DNA of 64,000 nucleotides from contig NZ_JELR01000002.1 in the NCBI RefSeq assembly GCF_000708675.1, positions 806,001 to 870,000 on the forward strand. The letters are read 5' to 3'. The notes under the pieces are model-generated. The model was not told where the DNA came from. It ran no database searches and was given only the letters and a program-made list of their open reading frames with translations. The translations under genes were made by a program, and so were the position numbers. Positions 55,168-64,000 of the stretch are shown here, in pieces. Numbering within the stretch: the first letter of the stretch is position 1; every line of letters begins with the position of its first letter. Origin of the DNA: Microbulbifer sp. HZ11. Lineage in GTDB: Bacteria > Pseudomonadota > Gammaproteobacteria > Pseudomonadales > Cellvibrionaceae.

Positions 55168-57447
55168 TTGCTCGGATCACTGCGCAGTATTGTTCAGGAA
55201 GTTAACACCGCACGGGACCTGCCCTCGGCGCTGGATATTATTGTCCGGCGGGTGCGCGACGTTATGCAGACCAAGGTCTGCTCGGTATATCTGCGCGACA
55301 AGCACTCCGGCAATTATGTATTGATGGCCACCGAGGGCCTCAACCAGGACTCCGTGGGCCAGGTACATATGGCCCCCGGGGAAGGCCTGGTGGGCAATGT
55401 GGCCACCCGCGAAGAGCCGATCAACCTGGAACACGCCGAGGCCCACCCCGCGTATCAGTACTTTCCCGCCACTGGGGAGGAACGGTTTTCCGCGTTTCTC
55501 GGCACCCCCATCATCCACCACCGCAATGTCCTGGGTGTACTCGTGGTACAGCAGGCCGAGCGCCGCCGTTTCGACGAGGGTGAAGAAGCCTTTCTGGTCA
55601 CCCTGTCGGCCCAGCTTGCCGGAGTCATCGCCCACGCCGAAGCCACCGGCGCCCTGGCCACCATGGGGCAGCAGCGCAATGAAGCCAAGTTCAGCGGTCT
55701 CGCCGCCTCCCCGGGCATTGCCATCGGCCGTGCACATATCGTCGCGCCGCCAGCCAACCTCGCCACAGTGCCCTTCGCCTGTTCGATGGATGTGGATGCG
55801 GAACTGGCCCTGTTCCAGCAGGCCCTGGCCGCAGCGCGCAGCGAAATCCGCGAAGTGGGCGAGCGCCTCAAGAACGACCTGAACAAAGAAGAGCGCGCCC
55901 TCTTCGACGCCTATATCAGCATGCTCGACGACAGCTCCATCGCCGTCGAGGTGTGCGAGCGCATCCGCCAGAAGCTCACCGCCAGCCGCGCCTGGGCCGA
56001 GGTCATGCTGGAACATGTGCGCCGTTTCGAAGCCATGTCCGACTCCTACTTCCGCGATCGCGCCGCCGATGTGCGCGACCTGGGTGCGCGGGTTCTGATG
56101 CACCTGCGCCAGCAGGAACAGAGCCAGCGGGATTACCCCGCCAACACCATCCTTATTGGCGAGGAGCTGACCGCATCGGTACTTGCCGACGTGCCGCGGG
56201 AAAAGCTCGCCGGCCTGGTCTCGGTAAAGGGCTCGTCCAACAGCCACGTCGCCATCCTCGCCCGCGCCATGGGTGTGCCCGCGGTAATGGGCGCACAGGA
56301 ACTGCCCTGGGAGCAGGTCGATGGGGTCGACATGATCGTCGACGGTTACCGCGGCGACCTGCACCTGCAACCGGGCCCCGAGCTCCGCCGCCACTATGAA
56401 GCCATTGTCGCCGAAGAGCGCGAACTGGCGCGCAACCTCGACCACCTCGCCAAGCTGCCCGGGGAAACCGCCGACGGCCACCGGGTGCGTCTGTGGGTCA
56501 ACACCGGCCTGATGGCTGATGTCGTGCGCTCCCTGGAGCGCGGCGCCGAAGGTGTCGGCCTCTATCGCACCGAAGTCCCCTTCCTGCTGCGCGACCGCTT
56601 CCCCTCGGAAGAGGAGCAGCGGGAGATTTACCGTGAACAGTTACAGGCCTTCGCCCCGCGCCCGGTGACCATGCGCACCCTGGATATCGGCGGCGACAAA
56701 GCCCTTACCTACTTCCCCATCGAGGAAACCAACCCCTTCCTCGGCTGGCGCGGCATCCGTGTCACCCTCGACCACCCCGAAATTTTTTTGGGACAAGTGC
56801 GCGCCATGATGAAAGCGAGCCTCGGGCTCGACAACCTGCGCATCATGCTGCCGATGATCACCGGCGTCAGCGAAGTGGAAGCCGCGCGCAAACTGGTCAA
56901 CCGCGCCTACGACGAACTGATCGACGAAGGCTACGCCATCAAACGCCCGCCGCTGGGCATCATGATCGAAGTCCCCTCCGCGGTGTACCAGGCCCGCGAA
57001 CTGGCCAAGCGCGTCGACTTCATGTCCGTGGGCAGCAACGACCTCACCCAGTACCTGCTCGCCGTCGACCGCAACAACAGCCGCGTGGCCAGTATCTACC
57101 ACAGCTTCCACCCCTCGGTACTGCAGGCACTGCTGCAGGTAGTCACCGCCTGTCACGAGACCAGCACCAAGGTGGGTATTTGTGGTGAACTGGCGGGAGA
57201 CCCGGGCGGCGCACTGCTACTGGTGGCCATGGGCTACGACGTCCTCTCCATGAACGCCACCAACCTGCCGCGGGTCAAGGCCGCGCTGCGGGAAGTGAAC
57301 AAGTCAGACATTGACCGCTTGCTCCAACAGGTGTTGACCATGGAGTGTCCGGAGCAGATTGAAGAACGCCTGCACGGGTATTTACAGGACCTGGGGATTG
57401 GTGGGCTGCTGCAGCCGCAGAAGGCGGAGGCGAGTTCGGATTCCTGA
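55168..57447 (+). CDS. ptsP: PTS-Ntr phosphoenolpyruvate--protein phosphotransferase (EI-Ntr)
   Basis: A 759-residue first enzyme of the nitrogen-related phosphotransferase system. A GAF domain (about 1-150) is followed by the EI phosphohistidine domain with His360 in SSNSHVAILARAMG, and the PEP-binding barrel (GVGLYRTEVPFLLRDRFPSE, MSVGSNDLTQYLLAVDRN). It passes phosphate to NPr and EIIA-Ntr, proteins that sense nitrogen and potassium state. Translation most likely starts at TTG 55168, with GAGGAAA 7 bases upstream and the usual opening MLGSLRSIVQEVN. It is next to rppH as in many gammaproteobacteria. Confidence 0.95.
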   Translation: MLGSLRSIVQEVNTARDLPSALDIIVRRVRDVMQTKVCSVYLRDKHSGNYVLMATEGLNQDSVGQVHMAPGEGLVGNVATREEPINLEHAEAHPAYQYFPATGEERFSAFLGTPIIHHRNVLGVLVVQQAERRRFDEGEEAFLVTLSAQLAGVIAHAEATGALATMGQQRNEAKFSGLAASPGIAIGRAHIVAPPANLATVPFACSMDVDAELALFQQALAAARSEIREVGERLKNDLNKEERALFDAYISMLDDSSIAVEVCERIRQKLTASRAWAEVMLEHVRRFEAMSDSYFRDRAADVRDLGARVLMHLRQQEQSQRDYPANTILIGEELTASVLADVPREKLAGLVSVKGSSNSHVAILARAMGVPAVMGAQELPWEQVDGVDMIVDGYRGDLHLQPGPELRRHYEAIVAEERELARNLDHLAKLPGETADGHRVRLWVNTGLMADVVRSLERGAEGVGLYRTEVPFLLRDRFPSEEEQREIYREQLQAFAPRPVTMRTLDIGGDKALTYFPIEETNPFLGWRGIRVTLDHPEIFLGQVRAMMKASLGLDNLRIMLPMITGVSEVEAARKLVNRAYDELIDEGYAIKRPPLGIMIEVPSAVYQARELAKRVDFMSVGSNDLTQYLLAVDRNNSRVASIYHSFHPSVLQALLQVVTACHETSTKVGICGELAGDPGGALLLVAMGYDVLSMNATNLPRVKAALREVNKSDIDRLLQQVLTMECPEQIEERLHGYLQDLGIGGLLQPQKAEASSDS

Positions 57448-57503
57448 GCCTGTTTTCTGGTGGATAAGCGCAGCGCATCCACCATTTACCACTTATCTAT
57501 AAA

Positions 57504-57535
57504 CAAAAACGCCGGGCATTGCCCGGCGTTTTTGC
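57504..57535. terminator. Bidirectional terminator between ptsP and gcvH
   Basis: Perfect stem AACGCCGGGC/GCCCGGCGTT with ATT loop, flanked by an A run on the left and a T run on the right, serving the convergent genes. Confidence 0.92.
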
Positions 57536-57555
57536 ATCAGAGTCGACAACAAGGA

Positions 57556-57942
57556 TCAGTCGTCGTTCTCTGCCTTGTACGCGTCCGCGTCCAGCAGCTT
57601 TTCCAGCTCGCTCTCATCGCTCGGTTTGATCTTGAAGAACCAACCGTCGTCGTACGGGCTGGAGTTCACGGTTTCCGGCTCGTCTTCCAGTGCTTCGTTG
57701 ATCGCAATCACCTCACCGGAAATCGGCGCGTAGATATCGCTTGCCGCCTTCACCGACTCAACCACACCCGCCTCTTCACCGGCAGACACCGTCTGGCCCA
57801 CTTCCGGAGTTTCAACGTAAACCACATCACCCAGTGCATCCTGGGCGTGATCGCTGATGCCTACGGTAACAGTGCCATCTTCTTCCAGGCGCGCCCACTC
57901 GTGGCTGGAAGCGTATTTCAGTTCGCTGCGAATCTCGCTCAT
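57556..57942 (-). CDS. gcvH: Glycine cleavage system H protein
   Basis: A 128-residue carrier protein that shuttles the aminomethyl group on a lipoyl arm. The lipoylated lysine is Lys65 in [15 protein letters not shown]. The length and end ([13 protein letters not shown]) are normal. It follows gcvT by 78 bp on the same strand; gcvP is not in this window. Confidence 0.97.
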   Translation of the reverse strand: MSEIRSELKYASSHEWARLEEDGTVTVGISDHAQDALGDVVYVETPEVGQTVSAGEEAGVVESVKAASDIYAPISGEVIAINEALEDEPETVNSSPYDDGWFFKIKPSDESELEKLLDADAYKAENDD

Positions 57943-58020
57943 GGGTTCTTCCCTCAGATAAGCTCAAAAAATACTGTAAACAGTCTATCCATTTGTCAGG
58001 CCAAAAGCCCAACCCCGTGC

Positions 58021-59109
58021 TCACACCAGCGACTTGCCGTTGCGCACAAAACTCGGTTTAACCACCCGCACCGGGATCAGCTTGTTGCGGATCTCCACCT
58101 GCGCAGAATCACCTACATTCACCGGCACCCGGGCCATCGCAACGGAAAAGCCCAATGTCGGAGAGAAAGTGCCGCTGGTGATGATACCGCGGCGATCACT
58201 GCCGTCCACCACAACCTGCTGGCCCGCACGCAGAACACCGCGCTCCTCCAGTACCAGGCCCACCAGCTTGTTTTCCACACCGGCGGCTTTTTCCTGCTCC
58301 AGCGCCTCGCGACCGATGAATTTACGATCTGCCGGTTCCCAGGCAATGGTCCAGGCCATATTGGCCTGCAGTGGGGAAGTGTCATCGTCCATTTCATGGC
58401 CGTACAGGTTCATACCCGCTTCCAGCCGCAGGGTATCCCGCGCGCCGAGACCACAGGGCGCCACACCAGCGTCCGCCAGCGCGTGCCAAAAGCCTGGTGC
58501 ATCTTCATTGTTCAGCATGATTTCCAGACCGTCCTCACCGGTGTAACCGGTGCGCGCCACAAACCAGTCGCCACGGGCCACACTGTTGAACACCTTGAGA
58601 CCGTCGATCGTCGCCGTCCAGTCGATACCCAGTACTTCCTTTACCTTAGCGATGGCCTCCGGGCCCTGAATCGCCACCATCGCCAGATGCGGGCGTTCGG
58701 TCAGGGTTACGTCAAAAGCCTTGGCCTGCTCGCTCATCCACGCCAGATCCTTCTCGCGGGTAGCGCAGTTCACCACAACCCGGTAGCCGGGATCGCGCAA
58801 ATACACGATCAGGTCGTCCACCACGCCCCCACTCTCATTCAGCATGCCGGTATACAGCGCCTTACCCGCATTACCATCCAGCTTGGCCACGTCATTGGCC
58901 AGCAGGATGCGCAGATAATCCCGAGCACCTTCGCCATCGACATCCACCACGGTCATGTGAGAAACGTCAAACATGCCCGCGGACTTGCGCACCTTGTGGT
59001 GCTCTTCCAGCTGTGAGCCGTAGTGCAGCGGCATATCCCAGCCACCAAAGTCCACCATCTTGCCGCCCATGGCGACGTGGGCATCATAAAGCGCGGTTTT
59101 GTTTCCCAT
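58021..59109 (-). CDS. gcvT: Glycine cleavage system T protein (aminomethyltransferase)
   Basis: A 362-residue folate-dependent transferase releasing ammonia and methylenetetrahydrofolate from the H-protein arm. It shows [18 protein letters not shown], the folate-site Asp in [10 protein letters not shown], and the [14 protein letters not shown] block. The length matches E. coli GcvT. The upstream region 59110-59398 (289 bp, shared with the SLC13 gene) holds no further gene and no convincing glycine riboswitch. Confidence 0.97.
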   Translation of the reverse strand: MGNKTALYDAHVAMGGKMVDFGGWDMPLHYGSQLEEHHKVRKSAGMFDVSHMTVVDVDGEGARDYLRILLANDVAKLDGNAGKALYTGMLNESGGVVDDLIVYLRDPGYRVVVNCATREKDLAWMSEQAKAFDVTLTERPHLAMVAIQGPEAIAKVKEVLGIDWTATIDGLKVFNSVARGDWFVARTGYTGEDGLEIMLNNEDAPGFWHALADAGVAPCGLGARDTLRLEAGMNLYGHEMDDDTSPLQANMAWTIAWEPADRKFIGREALEQEKAAGVENKLVGLVLEERGVLRAGQQVVVDGSDRRGIITSGTFSPTLGFSVAMARVPVNVGDSAQVEIRNKLIPVRVVKPSFVRNGKSLV

Positions 59110-59398
59110 TCTGAGCTGAATCCCGTGTCGGTTATTGTCTGTCGAGCATTTGCCTGAAAGCCGCGTATTCTAACGGCCGTGTTACCGGGCTTACCAGATG
59201 CCGATACTCTGCAAAGACTAGCAGCCGCAGTGAAAAATATGCTTTGCCATGACTTATGGAGCGCAATGTCAGCCGCCGCCCGCTTTCCGCGCGCCTGTGG
59301 CCGGACCTTGTCTGGGCGGGTTATCACGCACTCGCTATATAAATATGCGAAAAAAGAACTTTTGGCGCTAAGGGGTTTACAGTAGCTTTAACCGTCAA

Positions 59399-61228
59399 AT
59401 GGGCCTCTCAGGCCTTCTCACCCGTTACCTACTCAATAAATACACCGCTATGGATTGGTCTGGCTGGTTTTCACTCTTTCTTGTCTTCGCCGTACTGGCC
59501 ACACTGATCTTTACCCGCGTCCACGCGTATCTGGTGATGATGGCGGCGCTCACCCTGCTGAGCGTTACCGGTATTCTGTCACCCGAGGAGGCCCTGTCCG
59601 GTTTCAGCAACAGCGGCCTGATTACCGTCGCCGCCATGTTCGTGGTGGCCACCGGCATCCACGCCTCCGGTGGGATCGACATGATGGTGAAACACCTGCT
59701 GGGGCGCCCCAAAACCACCCGCTCCGCCATGATGCGGGTATTCGCGCCGGTGGTGGCCCTGTCCGGCTACCTCAACAACACGCCGGTGGTGGCCACCATG
59801 ATTCCCGCCCTGAACGCCTGGGCCAAGCGTATCGATGTGCCCCCCTCCAAGCTGATGATTCCGCTCAGCTACGGCGCCATTCTCGGTGGCACCCTCACGC
59901 TTATTGGTACCAGTACCAATCTGGTGGTCAACGGCCAGTACCAGTCGATCACCGGCAACGAGGGCTTCTCTCTGTTCTCAATTGCCGCCGTGGGCCTGCC
60001 CGCGGCACTGGTTGGCGTCGCATTCATGCTGATCTTTTTCCCGCGCTGGCTGCCGGATCGCCGCGAAAAACAGCCGTTTGGCAATTTGCGGGAGTTCACT
60101 CTGGAAGTGGCGGTGGACAGCAAAGGGCCGCTAGTGGGCCAGACCGTGGAAGAGGCCGGGCTACGGGGGCTGCGTCGGGTGTATCTGGTGGAAATTGATC
60201 GGGACAACCGGGTGATTACGCCGGTGCGTTCGGAAGAAAAGCTGCGCGGCGGCGATCGTCTGGTGTTTGCCGGCGACACCGAAGCCATTTCCGACCTGCT
60301 GCGTATGCGCGGCATTGTGCCCTCGGATCACGACCACGAGGAAGCCGCGCTCAAGGGCGGCTTTGAGGAGCGCAGTCTGGTGGAGGTGGTGGTTTCGCCG
60401 CACTGCGAGGTGATCGGCAGCACCATCCGCGATGCCCAGTTCCGCAAGCGTTACGGCGCCGCGGTATTGGCGGTGGCGCGTCAGGGGGAACGTGTTTCCG
60501 GCAATCTGGGCAGCACGAAACTGAAAGCCGGTGACACATTACTTCTGGAGGCGCGCCCCGGTTTCGTGTTGCGCCAGCGCTACAGCAAGGACTTTCTGCT
60601 GATCAATGATCTGGAGGCGGAAAGCCCGCGCCATGAAAAAGGCCTCACCGCCTGGCTGATCCTGATCGCCATCGTGCTGGCAGCAGCTTCCGGTGTGGTC
60701 AGTATGCTGAATGCTTCGCTGATGGGCGCCGGCGCCATGCTGGTAGCCCGTTGTTGCTCGGTGAACCAGGCACAGAAAAGCCTCGACCTTCCGGTGCTGA
60801 TCACCATCGCTGCCTCCTTCGCCCTTGGCGTTGCCCTGCAGAAAACCGGCGTGGCGGCGATGTTGGCAGAAGGCGTCATCTCTCTGTCTTCCGGCCACCC
60901 CTGGTTGATGCTGATTCTGGTATACCTGTGCGTTTCTCTGCTCACCGAGATGGTGACCAACAACGCGGCGGCCATCATCATGGTGCCGATTGTTCTGCAG
61001 ATTACTGCCAGCGCCGGGCTAAACCCGGAGCCGTTTATGTTTGCAGTGATGATGGCAGCATCTGCCAGCTTTGCCACGCCACTCGGGTACCAGACCAACC
61101 TGATGGTATACGGCCCTGGTGGCTACCGTTTTTCCGATTACCTGAAGGTGGGTATCCCCATGAACCTACTGGTCGGTGCCGTGACCATCACGGTATTGCT
61201 GACCAACTGGAACCTGGTATTGGGCTGA
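59399..61228 (+). CDS. SLC13/DASS-family permease with two TrkA-C domains
   Basis: A 609-residue inner-membrane carrier. Two hydrophobic halves (about 18-215 and 405-605) contain paired DASS motifs: LNNTPVVATMIPALNAWAKR with LIGTSTNLVVNGQY in the first, TEMVTNNAAAIIMVPIVLQI with PLGYQTNLMVYGPGGY in the second. Between them lie two cytoplasmic TrkA-C (RCK-C) domains (about 235-385). Such proteins carry sulfate, dicarboxylates or other anions. Codon 18 (ATG 59450) could be the real start since the hydrophobic part begins there. Confidence 0.9.
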   Translation: MGLSGLLTRYLLNKYTAMDWSGWFSLFLVFAVLATLIFTRVHAYLVMMAALTLLSVTGILSPEEALSGFSNSGLITVAAMFVVATGIHASGGIDMMVKHLLGRPKTTRSAMMRVFAPVVALSGYLNNTPVVATMIPALNAWAKRIDVPPSKLMIPLSYGAILGGTLTLIGTSTNLVVNGQYQSITGNEGFSLFSIAAVGLPAALVGVAFMLIFFPRWLPDRREKQPFGNLREFTLEVAVDSKGPLVGQTVEEAGLRGLRRVYLVEIDRDNRVITPVRSEEKLRGGDRLVFAGDTEAISDLLRMRGIVPSDHDHEEAALKGGFEERSLVEVVVSPHCEVIGSTIRDAQFRKRYGAAVLAVARQGERVSGNLGSTKLKAGDTLLLEARPGFVLRQRYSKDFLLINDLEAESPRHEKGLTAWLILIAIVLAAASGVVSMLNASLMGAGAMLVARCCSVNQAQKSLDLPVLITIAASFALGVALQKTGVAAMLAEGVISLSSGHPWLMLILVYLCVSLLTEMVTNNAAAIIMVPIVLQITASAGLNPEPFMFAVMMAASASFATPLGYQTNLMVYGPGGYRFSDYLKVGIPMNLLVGAVTITVLLTNWNLVLG

Positions 61229-61368
61229 TCTTCAGAGCGGTCGATCCAGGCACAAATATTTGTGGCGCGGTGGTGCGGGCGGGGTTATAAAGTCCGCCCT
61301 GTTCAACCCGCTGTGCCTGGCACCATGCCAACTCCCCTTCCTGCGCAGCTTTTGCGGAACCGATCTGT

Positions 61369-62070
61369 TTGAACGCTGCATTTTCCACTGCGGAGCTACT
61401 CCCGCAGGCTGATACCGAGCGCGAACGGCGCCGTGGCCCCGATGGCGACGATCCACTGGACCGCATTGCGTCCGCTCTGCGTGAGACCGGCTATATTGTG
61501 CTGCCGGCTCCGCTGCCACCCTCTCTTTTGGGCTCCATGTTGCGGCATTTCCGCTCCATTGACCGCACACGCTTTCAGTCCGCGGGCATTGGTCGGGAAC
61601 AGGAGCACCAGCTGAACCAGTTTGTACGGAGCGATGAGATTTTCTGGCTGGACCGTTCGAATCCAGCGGTGGCAGCGTATCTGAGCTGGGCGGAAACATT
61701 GCGACTGGGACTGAACCAGCGGCTGTTTCTGGGGCTGTTCGATTACGAATGTCACTACGCGCGCTACGATCGCGGGAGTTTCTACAAGAAGCACCTGGAT
61801 GCGTTCAAGGGCAGCACCAACCGGGTAGTGAGTACGGTGCTCTACCTGACGCCGAACTGGCAGCCGCAGGATGGCGGTGAGCTGCAGATCTATGCGCCTG
61901 ACAGTGATGAGGTGATCGAGAAGGTGGCGCCGCGTTTTGGCCAGATGGTGATTTTCCTTTCCGAGGAATTCCCCCACGAAGTCCTCACCAGCCACCGCCC
62001 CCGCTACAGCGTTACCGGCTGGTTCCGGGTGAACAACAGCCTTGGAGAGAATATTGATCCGGCCCGCTGA
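61369..62070 (+). CDS. Prolyl-4-hydroxylase-like 2-oxoglutarate/Fe(II) dioxygenase
   Basis: A 233-residue cytoplasmic oxygenase. The core shows Fe ligands in FYKKHLDAFKG (His-x-Asp) and FPHEVLTSHRPRYSVTGW (distal His, then the 2-oxoglutarate Arg), together with ECHYARYDRGSF (starting YECHYARY) and LTPNWQPQDGGELQIYAP. This is the bacterial P4H pattern; substrates in bacteria include EF-Tu and other proteins, but are mostly unknown. The apparent start is TTG 61369 without a clear ribosome site, so the N-terminus is uncertain. A long palindromic repeat follows immediately. Confidence 0.85.
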   Translation: MNAAFSTAELLPQADTERERRRGPDGDDPLDRIASALRETGYIVLPAPLPPSLLGSMLRHFRSIDRTRFQSAGIGREQEHQLNQFVRSDEIFWLDRSNPAVAAYLSWAETLRLGLNQRLFLGLFDYECHYARYDRGSFYKKHLDAFKGSTNRVVSTVLYLTPNWQPQDGGELQIYAPDSDEVIEKVAPRFGQMVIFLSEEFPHEVLTSHRPRYSVTGWFRVNNSLGENIDPAR

Positions 62071-62098
62071 GCTCTGAGGCTCGATCTATTTATGTGGC

Positions 62099-62268
62099 GG
62101 CCCTGCTGCCGGGACAACCTTCTGAGACACGCCGTGAACCCATCCCTGGGGGCTCTTCCACGAGGTCCCTCTCGCGGACAAAACGAAGTTTTGGACGCCG
62201 AAGGCGCCCGCAGGGTGAGGGCCTTAGCCCGAATCAACGTCTCAGAAGGTTGTCCCGGCATCAGGGCC
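62099..62268 (+). repeat. Dispersed palindromic repeat, long copy 2
   Basis: A 170-bp element with 30-base terminal inverted repeats (62099-62128 and 62239-62268) that match at 29 of 30 positions. The core is nearly the same as in 6037-6229, including the CCACGAG/CTCGCGG stem, the AAAAC/GTTTT stem at 62180-62192, the CGCC/GGCG hairpin and GGGC/GCCC. It lies between the convergent P4H and CBS genes. The arms are unlike those of the other copies, although each copy's arms match each other. Confidence 0.88.
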
Positions 62269-62289
62269 TTCTCGGCAGCTTTCGTGAAA

Positions 62290-62856
62290 TTAATGCACCG
62301 CCGCCACTTCCCGCACCATAGCCGCCATATTCGCCGGGCGATCAATGGGGAAATCGAGATGCAGGCGCGCGCTCACATCTTCCGCACTGATCACACCGCG
62401 CACGTGGTGGTTGTCGGTATCCACAACCAGGCAGTGACGCTGTCCACTCTGGCGCATGGCAAGCAGTACATCGCGAATTTTTGCACCGCGTAACTGGCCG
62501 AGTTTCATTTGCTGCAACTGGTTCCGGCGCTGCATTAAATCGCCCACGGTCAGGTCGCCGCGCACCTGTCCTGCCGCCACCCGCTGCATGACTCTCTGAT
62601 AAGAGACGTCTTCGGCGGTGAGCAGCCCGATAAAATCTCCGCGATGATCCATCACCAGTACCCAGGCGAGATGGCCGGTGCGCAGGACCTGGGCCGCGTC
62701 CAGAGCAGAGACGGAAGCGGTGAGAACCGCGGGGTGGTGCTTTTTGAAATCGGTGACAAATTTCAGTGCCGGCGAGTCCAGGCTCAGTTCGTGAAACTCT
62801 TCCGGGAATACCAGTTTGTCCAGGTCTTGCAGGGGAGCCAAATCCAGTTTTTTCAT
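62290..62856 (-). CDS. CBS-domain protein
   Basis: A 188-residue cytoplasmic protein consisting essentially of one CBS pair (about 45-175): residues HLAWVLVMDHRGDFIGLLTAED form the first motif, QRHCLVVDTDNHHVRGVISA the second. CBS pairs bind adenine nucleotides and regulate partners. No catalytic domain is attached. ATG 62856 follows a GAGAAG site. It converges on the P4H-like gene across the palindromic repeat. Confidence 0.87.
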   Translation of the reverse strand: MKKLDLAPLQDLDKLVFPEEFHELSLDSPALKFVTDFKKHHPAVLTASVSALDAAQVLRTGHLAWVLVMDHRGDFIGLLTAEDVSYQRVMQRVAAGQVRGDLTVGDLMQRRNQLQQMKLGQLRGAKIRDVLLAMRQSGQRHCLVVDTDNHHVRGVISAEDVSARLHLDFPIDRPANMAAMVREVAAVH

Positions 62857-63001
62857 AGTAGTACTTCTCTTTTTTCGGGCGCACGCTGCCGCTGTCGGGG
62901 CGGACAATAGAATGCGCGCTCGTAGCCCGATAATGCGTGAGGTATTGAACGCAACAAAAGCGCGGCCAACACCAGTGATTTATTGGATAAAAAGAAAATT
63001 A

Positions 63002-63286
63002 CTACCGGACGGGTGGCCCGCGGATGGTGTGTGCAGCAGGAGCTGCTGACAAGATGGGGGATGCAAAAATTTTCGCAGGCGCGACGAGCGGACCCTCGGT
63101 GTCGAAGGTGGCCTGAGGCGCAACCGCAGCCGAATCTTTCTCAATCTGTGGCGGTTCACCATCCCGTTGCAACAGGACACGGACAACCTTATCGGCGGAA
63201 TCCAGCTGTACTCCCGCCGGCTCTGCGCGGCCTTCGGCGCAGAGTAGCAAGGATTGCATCAGTATCAGCAGAATTCCGAAACGCAC
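63002..63286 (-). CDS. Small putative secreted protein
   Basis: 94 residues from GTG 63286. The N-terminus looks like a signal peptide (MRFGILLILMQSLLLCAEGRAEP, cleavage near residue 21), followed by a polar segment and an Ala/Pro-rich C-terminal part. I recognise no domain. The coding evidence is modest: signal-like start, correct orientation with the flanking genes, and a gap that would otherwise be empty. Confidence 0.4.
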   Translation of the reverse strand: MRFGILLILMQSLLLCAEGRAEPAGVQLDSADKVVRVLLQRDGEPPQIEKDSAAVAPQATFDTEGPLVAPAKIFASPILSAAPAAHTIRGPPVR

Positions 63287-63376
63287 GCTACAGATCTCTA
63301 GATGGGCTTAACGTTTTTCTCAATCTCGTTATGCGCCCTGTCAGGTTGTTATTCAAGGGGAGTTGCGACGAACGGT

Positions 63377-64000
63377 TTATTTTTTTCGTTTTTTTGACAC
63401 CGCATCCGTGTCGCTATCCTTCGCGGTAGAGCCTTCGGCTTGTGACACCTGCTGCTTCAGTTGGTTAACCTCGGACTTCACCTGCTGCTCGAGTTTTTCC
63501 TGTGGCCAATCGTCTTCCTGCACTTCCTGAGCAGCCTCATCCACGCGCAGGCCATGGCGCTTGGCGCGGATCCGCCACAGGCGTTTGGCTACCTGCTGGC
63601 GATCCGGGGTTTTATCCGCTTCATCGACGATTTCTTCACCCAGTAGGGTTTCGAGAATATCCTCCAGCGCCACCAACCCCTCCAGACTGCCGTACTCATC
63701 GACAACGGCACTGATCTGCACGCGACGGGACAGCATCTTTTGAAAAACCTGATAAATGGGCGCGGTCTCCGGCAGCATCAATAGATCGCGACGCAGGTTA
63801 CGCAGGGTGTCTTCAAGATCACCCCGTGCGTAGGCCTGTAGTAAATCCTGCTTGAGCACAAAGCCCACCACCAGGTCGGGATCGTCCTGCTCGTATACCG
63901 GAATACGGGAAAAGCGACTCTTCTCCACTTGCTCATAGGCTTCGGCGACGGTCATGTCCTGAGACAGGGAGAACACCACGGTGCGTGGCGTCATCACCTC
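63377..64000 (-). CDS. CNNM/CorC-HlyC family protein (N-terminus beyond window)
   Basis: The C-terminal part (about 207 residues) of a hemolysin-like transporter. It begins in the linker EVMTPRTVVFSL, typical of the junction between the CNNM membrane domain and the CBS pair. The two CBS repeats follow (EKSRFSRIPVYEQDDPDLVV and ISAVVDEYGSLEGLVALEDI). The usual CorC/HlyC C-terminal domain is replaced by a Lys/Gln/Ser-rich coil ending SKKRKK. The membrane domain is expected upstream on the minus strand, outside the window. Related proteins act in Mg2+/Co2+ movement. Confidence 0.88.
   Translation of the reverse strand, partial: EVMTPRTVVFSLSQDMTVAEAYEQVEKSRFSRIPVYEQDDPDLVVGFVLKQDLLQAYARGDLEDTLRNLRRDLLMLPETAPIYQVFQKMLSRRVQISAVVDEYGSLEGLVALEDILETLLGEEIVDEADKTPDRQQVAKRLWRIRAKRHGLRVDEAAQEVQEDDWPQEKLEQQVKSEVNQLKQQVSQAEGSTAKDSDTDAVSKKRKK

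Noticed and set aside
57556..59109. Glycine cleavage operon as incomplete or broken because gcvP is missing
   Set aside because: gcvP is often encoded elsewhere. gcvT and gcvH are intact and end at a normal terminator.
59110..59230. Possible glycine riboswitch upstream of gcvT (minus strand shows TTTCAGGCAAA and CGACAGAC segments)
   Set aside because: Only fragments of the 3' half resemble the consensus. The 5' partner strand and the GCCGAAGG-type element could not be found, so pairing is not supported. A covariance search would decide.
6030..62493. Small open frames at 6030-6275, 32299-32547 and 62092-62493 sharing a PSLGALPRGPSRGQ-like peptide
   Set aside because: The shared peptide comes only from the palindromic repeat read in one frame. 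The frames have no ribosome sites and lie across repeat arms that vary, so this is not a protein family.

Overview
This window (about 60 % G+C by eye) looks like chromosome of a marine gammaproteobacterium of the Cellvibrionales/Microbulbifer kind. The grounds are gene content and order: a Vibrio-type TonB2/TtpC energy-transduction operon with DUF3450 and TPR partners, rppH-ptsP followed by gcvH/gcvT nearby, lgt-thyA-folA, classical argE-argA, imelysin, tandem L,D-transpeptidases with a MepK-like peptidase, and a long TonB-dependent-receptor catabolic locus. The genus is an inference. No rRNA, tRNA, phage, IS or CRISPR was seen.

Layout. 1-7.6 kb: end of an acidic-tailed protein, a divergent PhzF paralogue, an orphan GspE/PilB-type ATPase, a DUF47-PiT phosphate pair, a canonical PhzF protein, a DUF6314 protein and an EamA exporter. 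7.7-19 kb: outer-membrane factor plus HlyD adaptor, a small membrane protein, a purine block (Tsx-like channel, guanine deaminase, two paralogous MFS carriers), a DUF2955 permease, and a Ca2+/H+ exchanger coupled to a small K+ channel. 19-31 kb: a minus-strand catabolic locus (acyl-CoA ligase, serine hydrolase, TonB receptor, YeiH exporter, DsbA-like protein, MFS, beta-keto-acid cleavage enzyme, TauD-type dioxygenase, quinone reductase) with a divergent AraC regulator. 31-36 kb: argE, argA, ilvD. 36-42 kb: one solitary tonB, then the TonB2 operon. 42-46 kb: folA, thyA, lgt, an NRDE/TANGO2 protein. 46-52 kb: three consecutive L,D-transpeptidases and a Tat-exported MepK-like endopeptidase. 52-64 kb: imelysin lipoprotein, HAD phosphatase, rppH, ptsP, gcvH, gcvT, SLC13 carrier, prolyl-4-hydroxylase-like enzyme, CBS protein, a small secreted protein and a truncated CNNM/CorC protein.

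How the parts work together. The TonB2 operon could energise receptors such as the one in the catabolic locus. That locus combines outer-membrane uptake, a 2-oxoglutarate dioxygenase, an exporter family linked to sulfate/sulfite, an acyl-CoA ligase and a keto-acid cleavage enzyme. A testable reading is catabolism of an organosulfonate or sulfate ester. The L,D-transpeptidases make 3-3 peptidoglycan crosslinks and the MepK-like enzyme cuts them, so that block is a self-contained remodelling module.

The most unusual non-coding signal is a dispersed palindromic repeat in three intergenic copies (6037-6229, 32416-32536, 62099-62268). Each copy has its own outer arms, yet the two arms of a copy match each other. 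At least one internal stem shows a compensatory base-pair change between copies.
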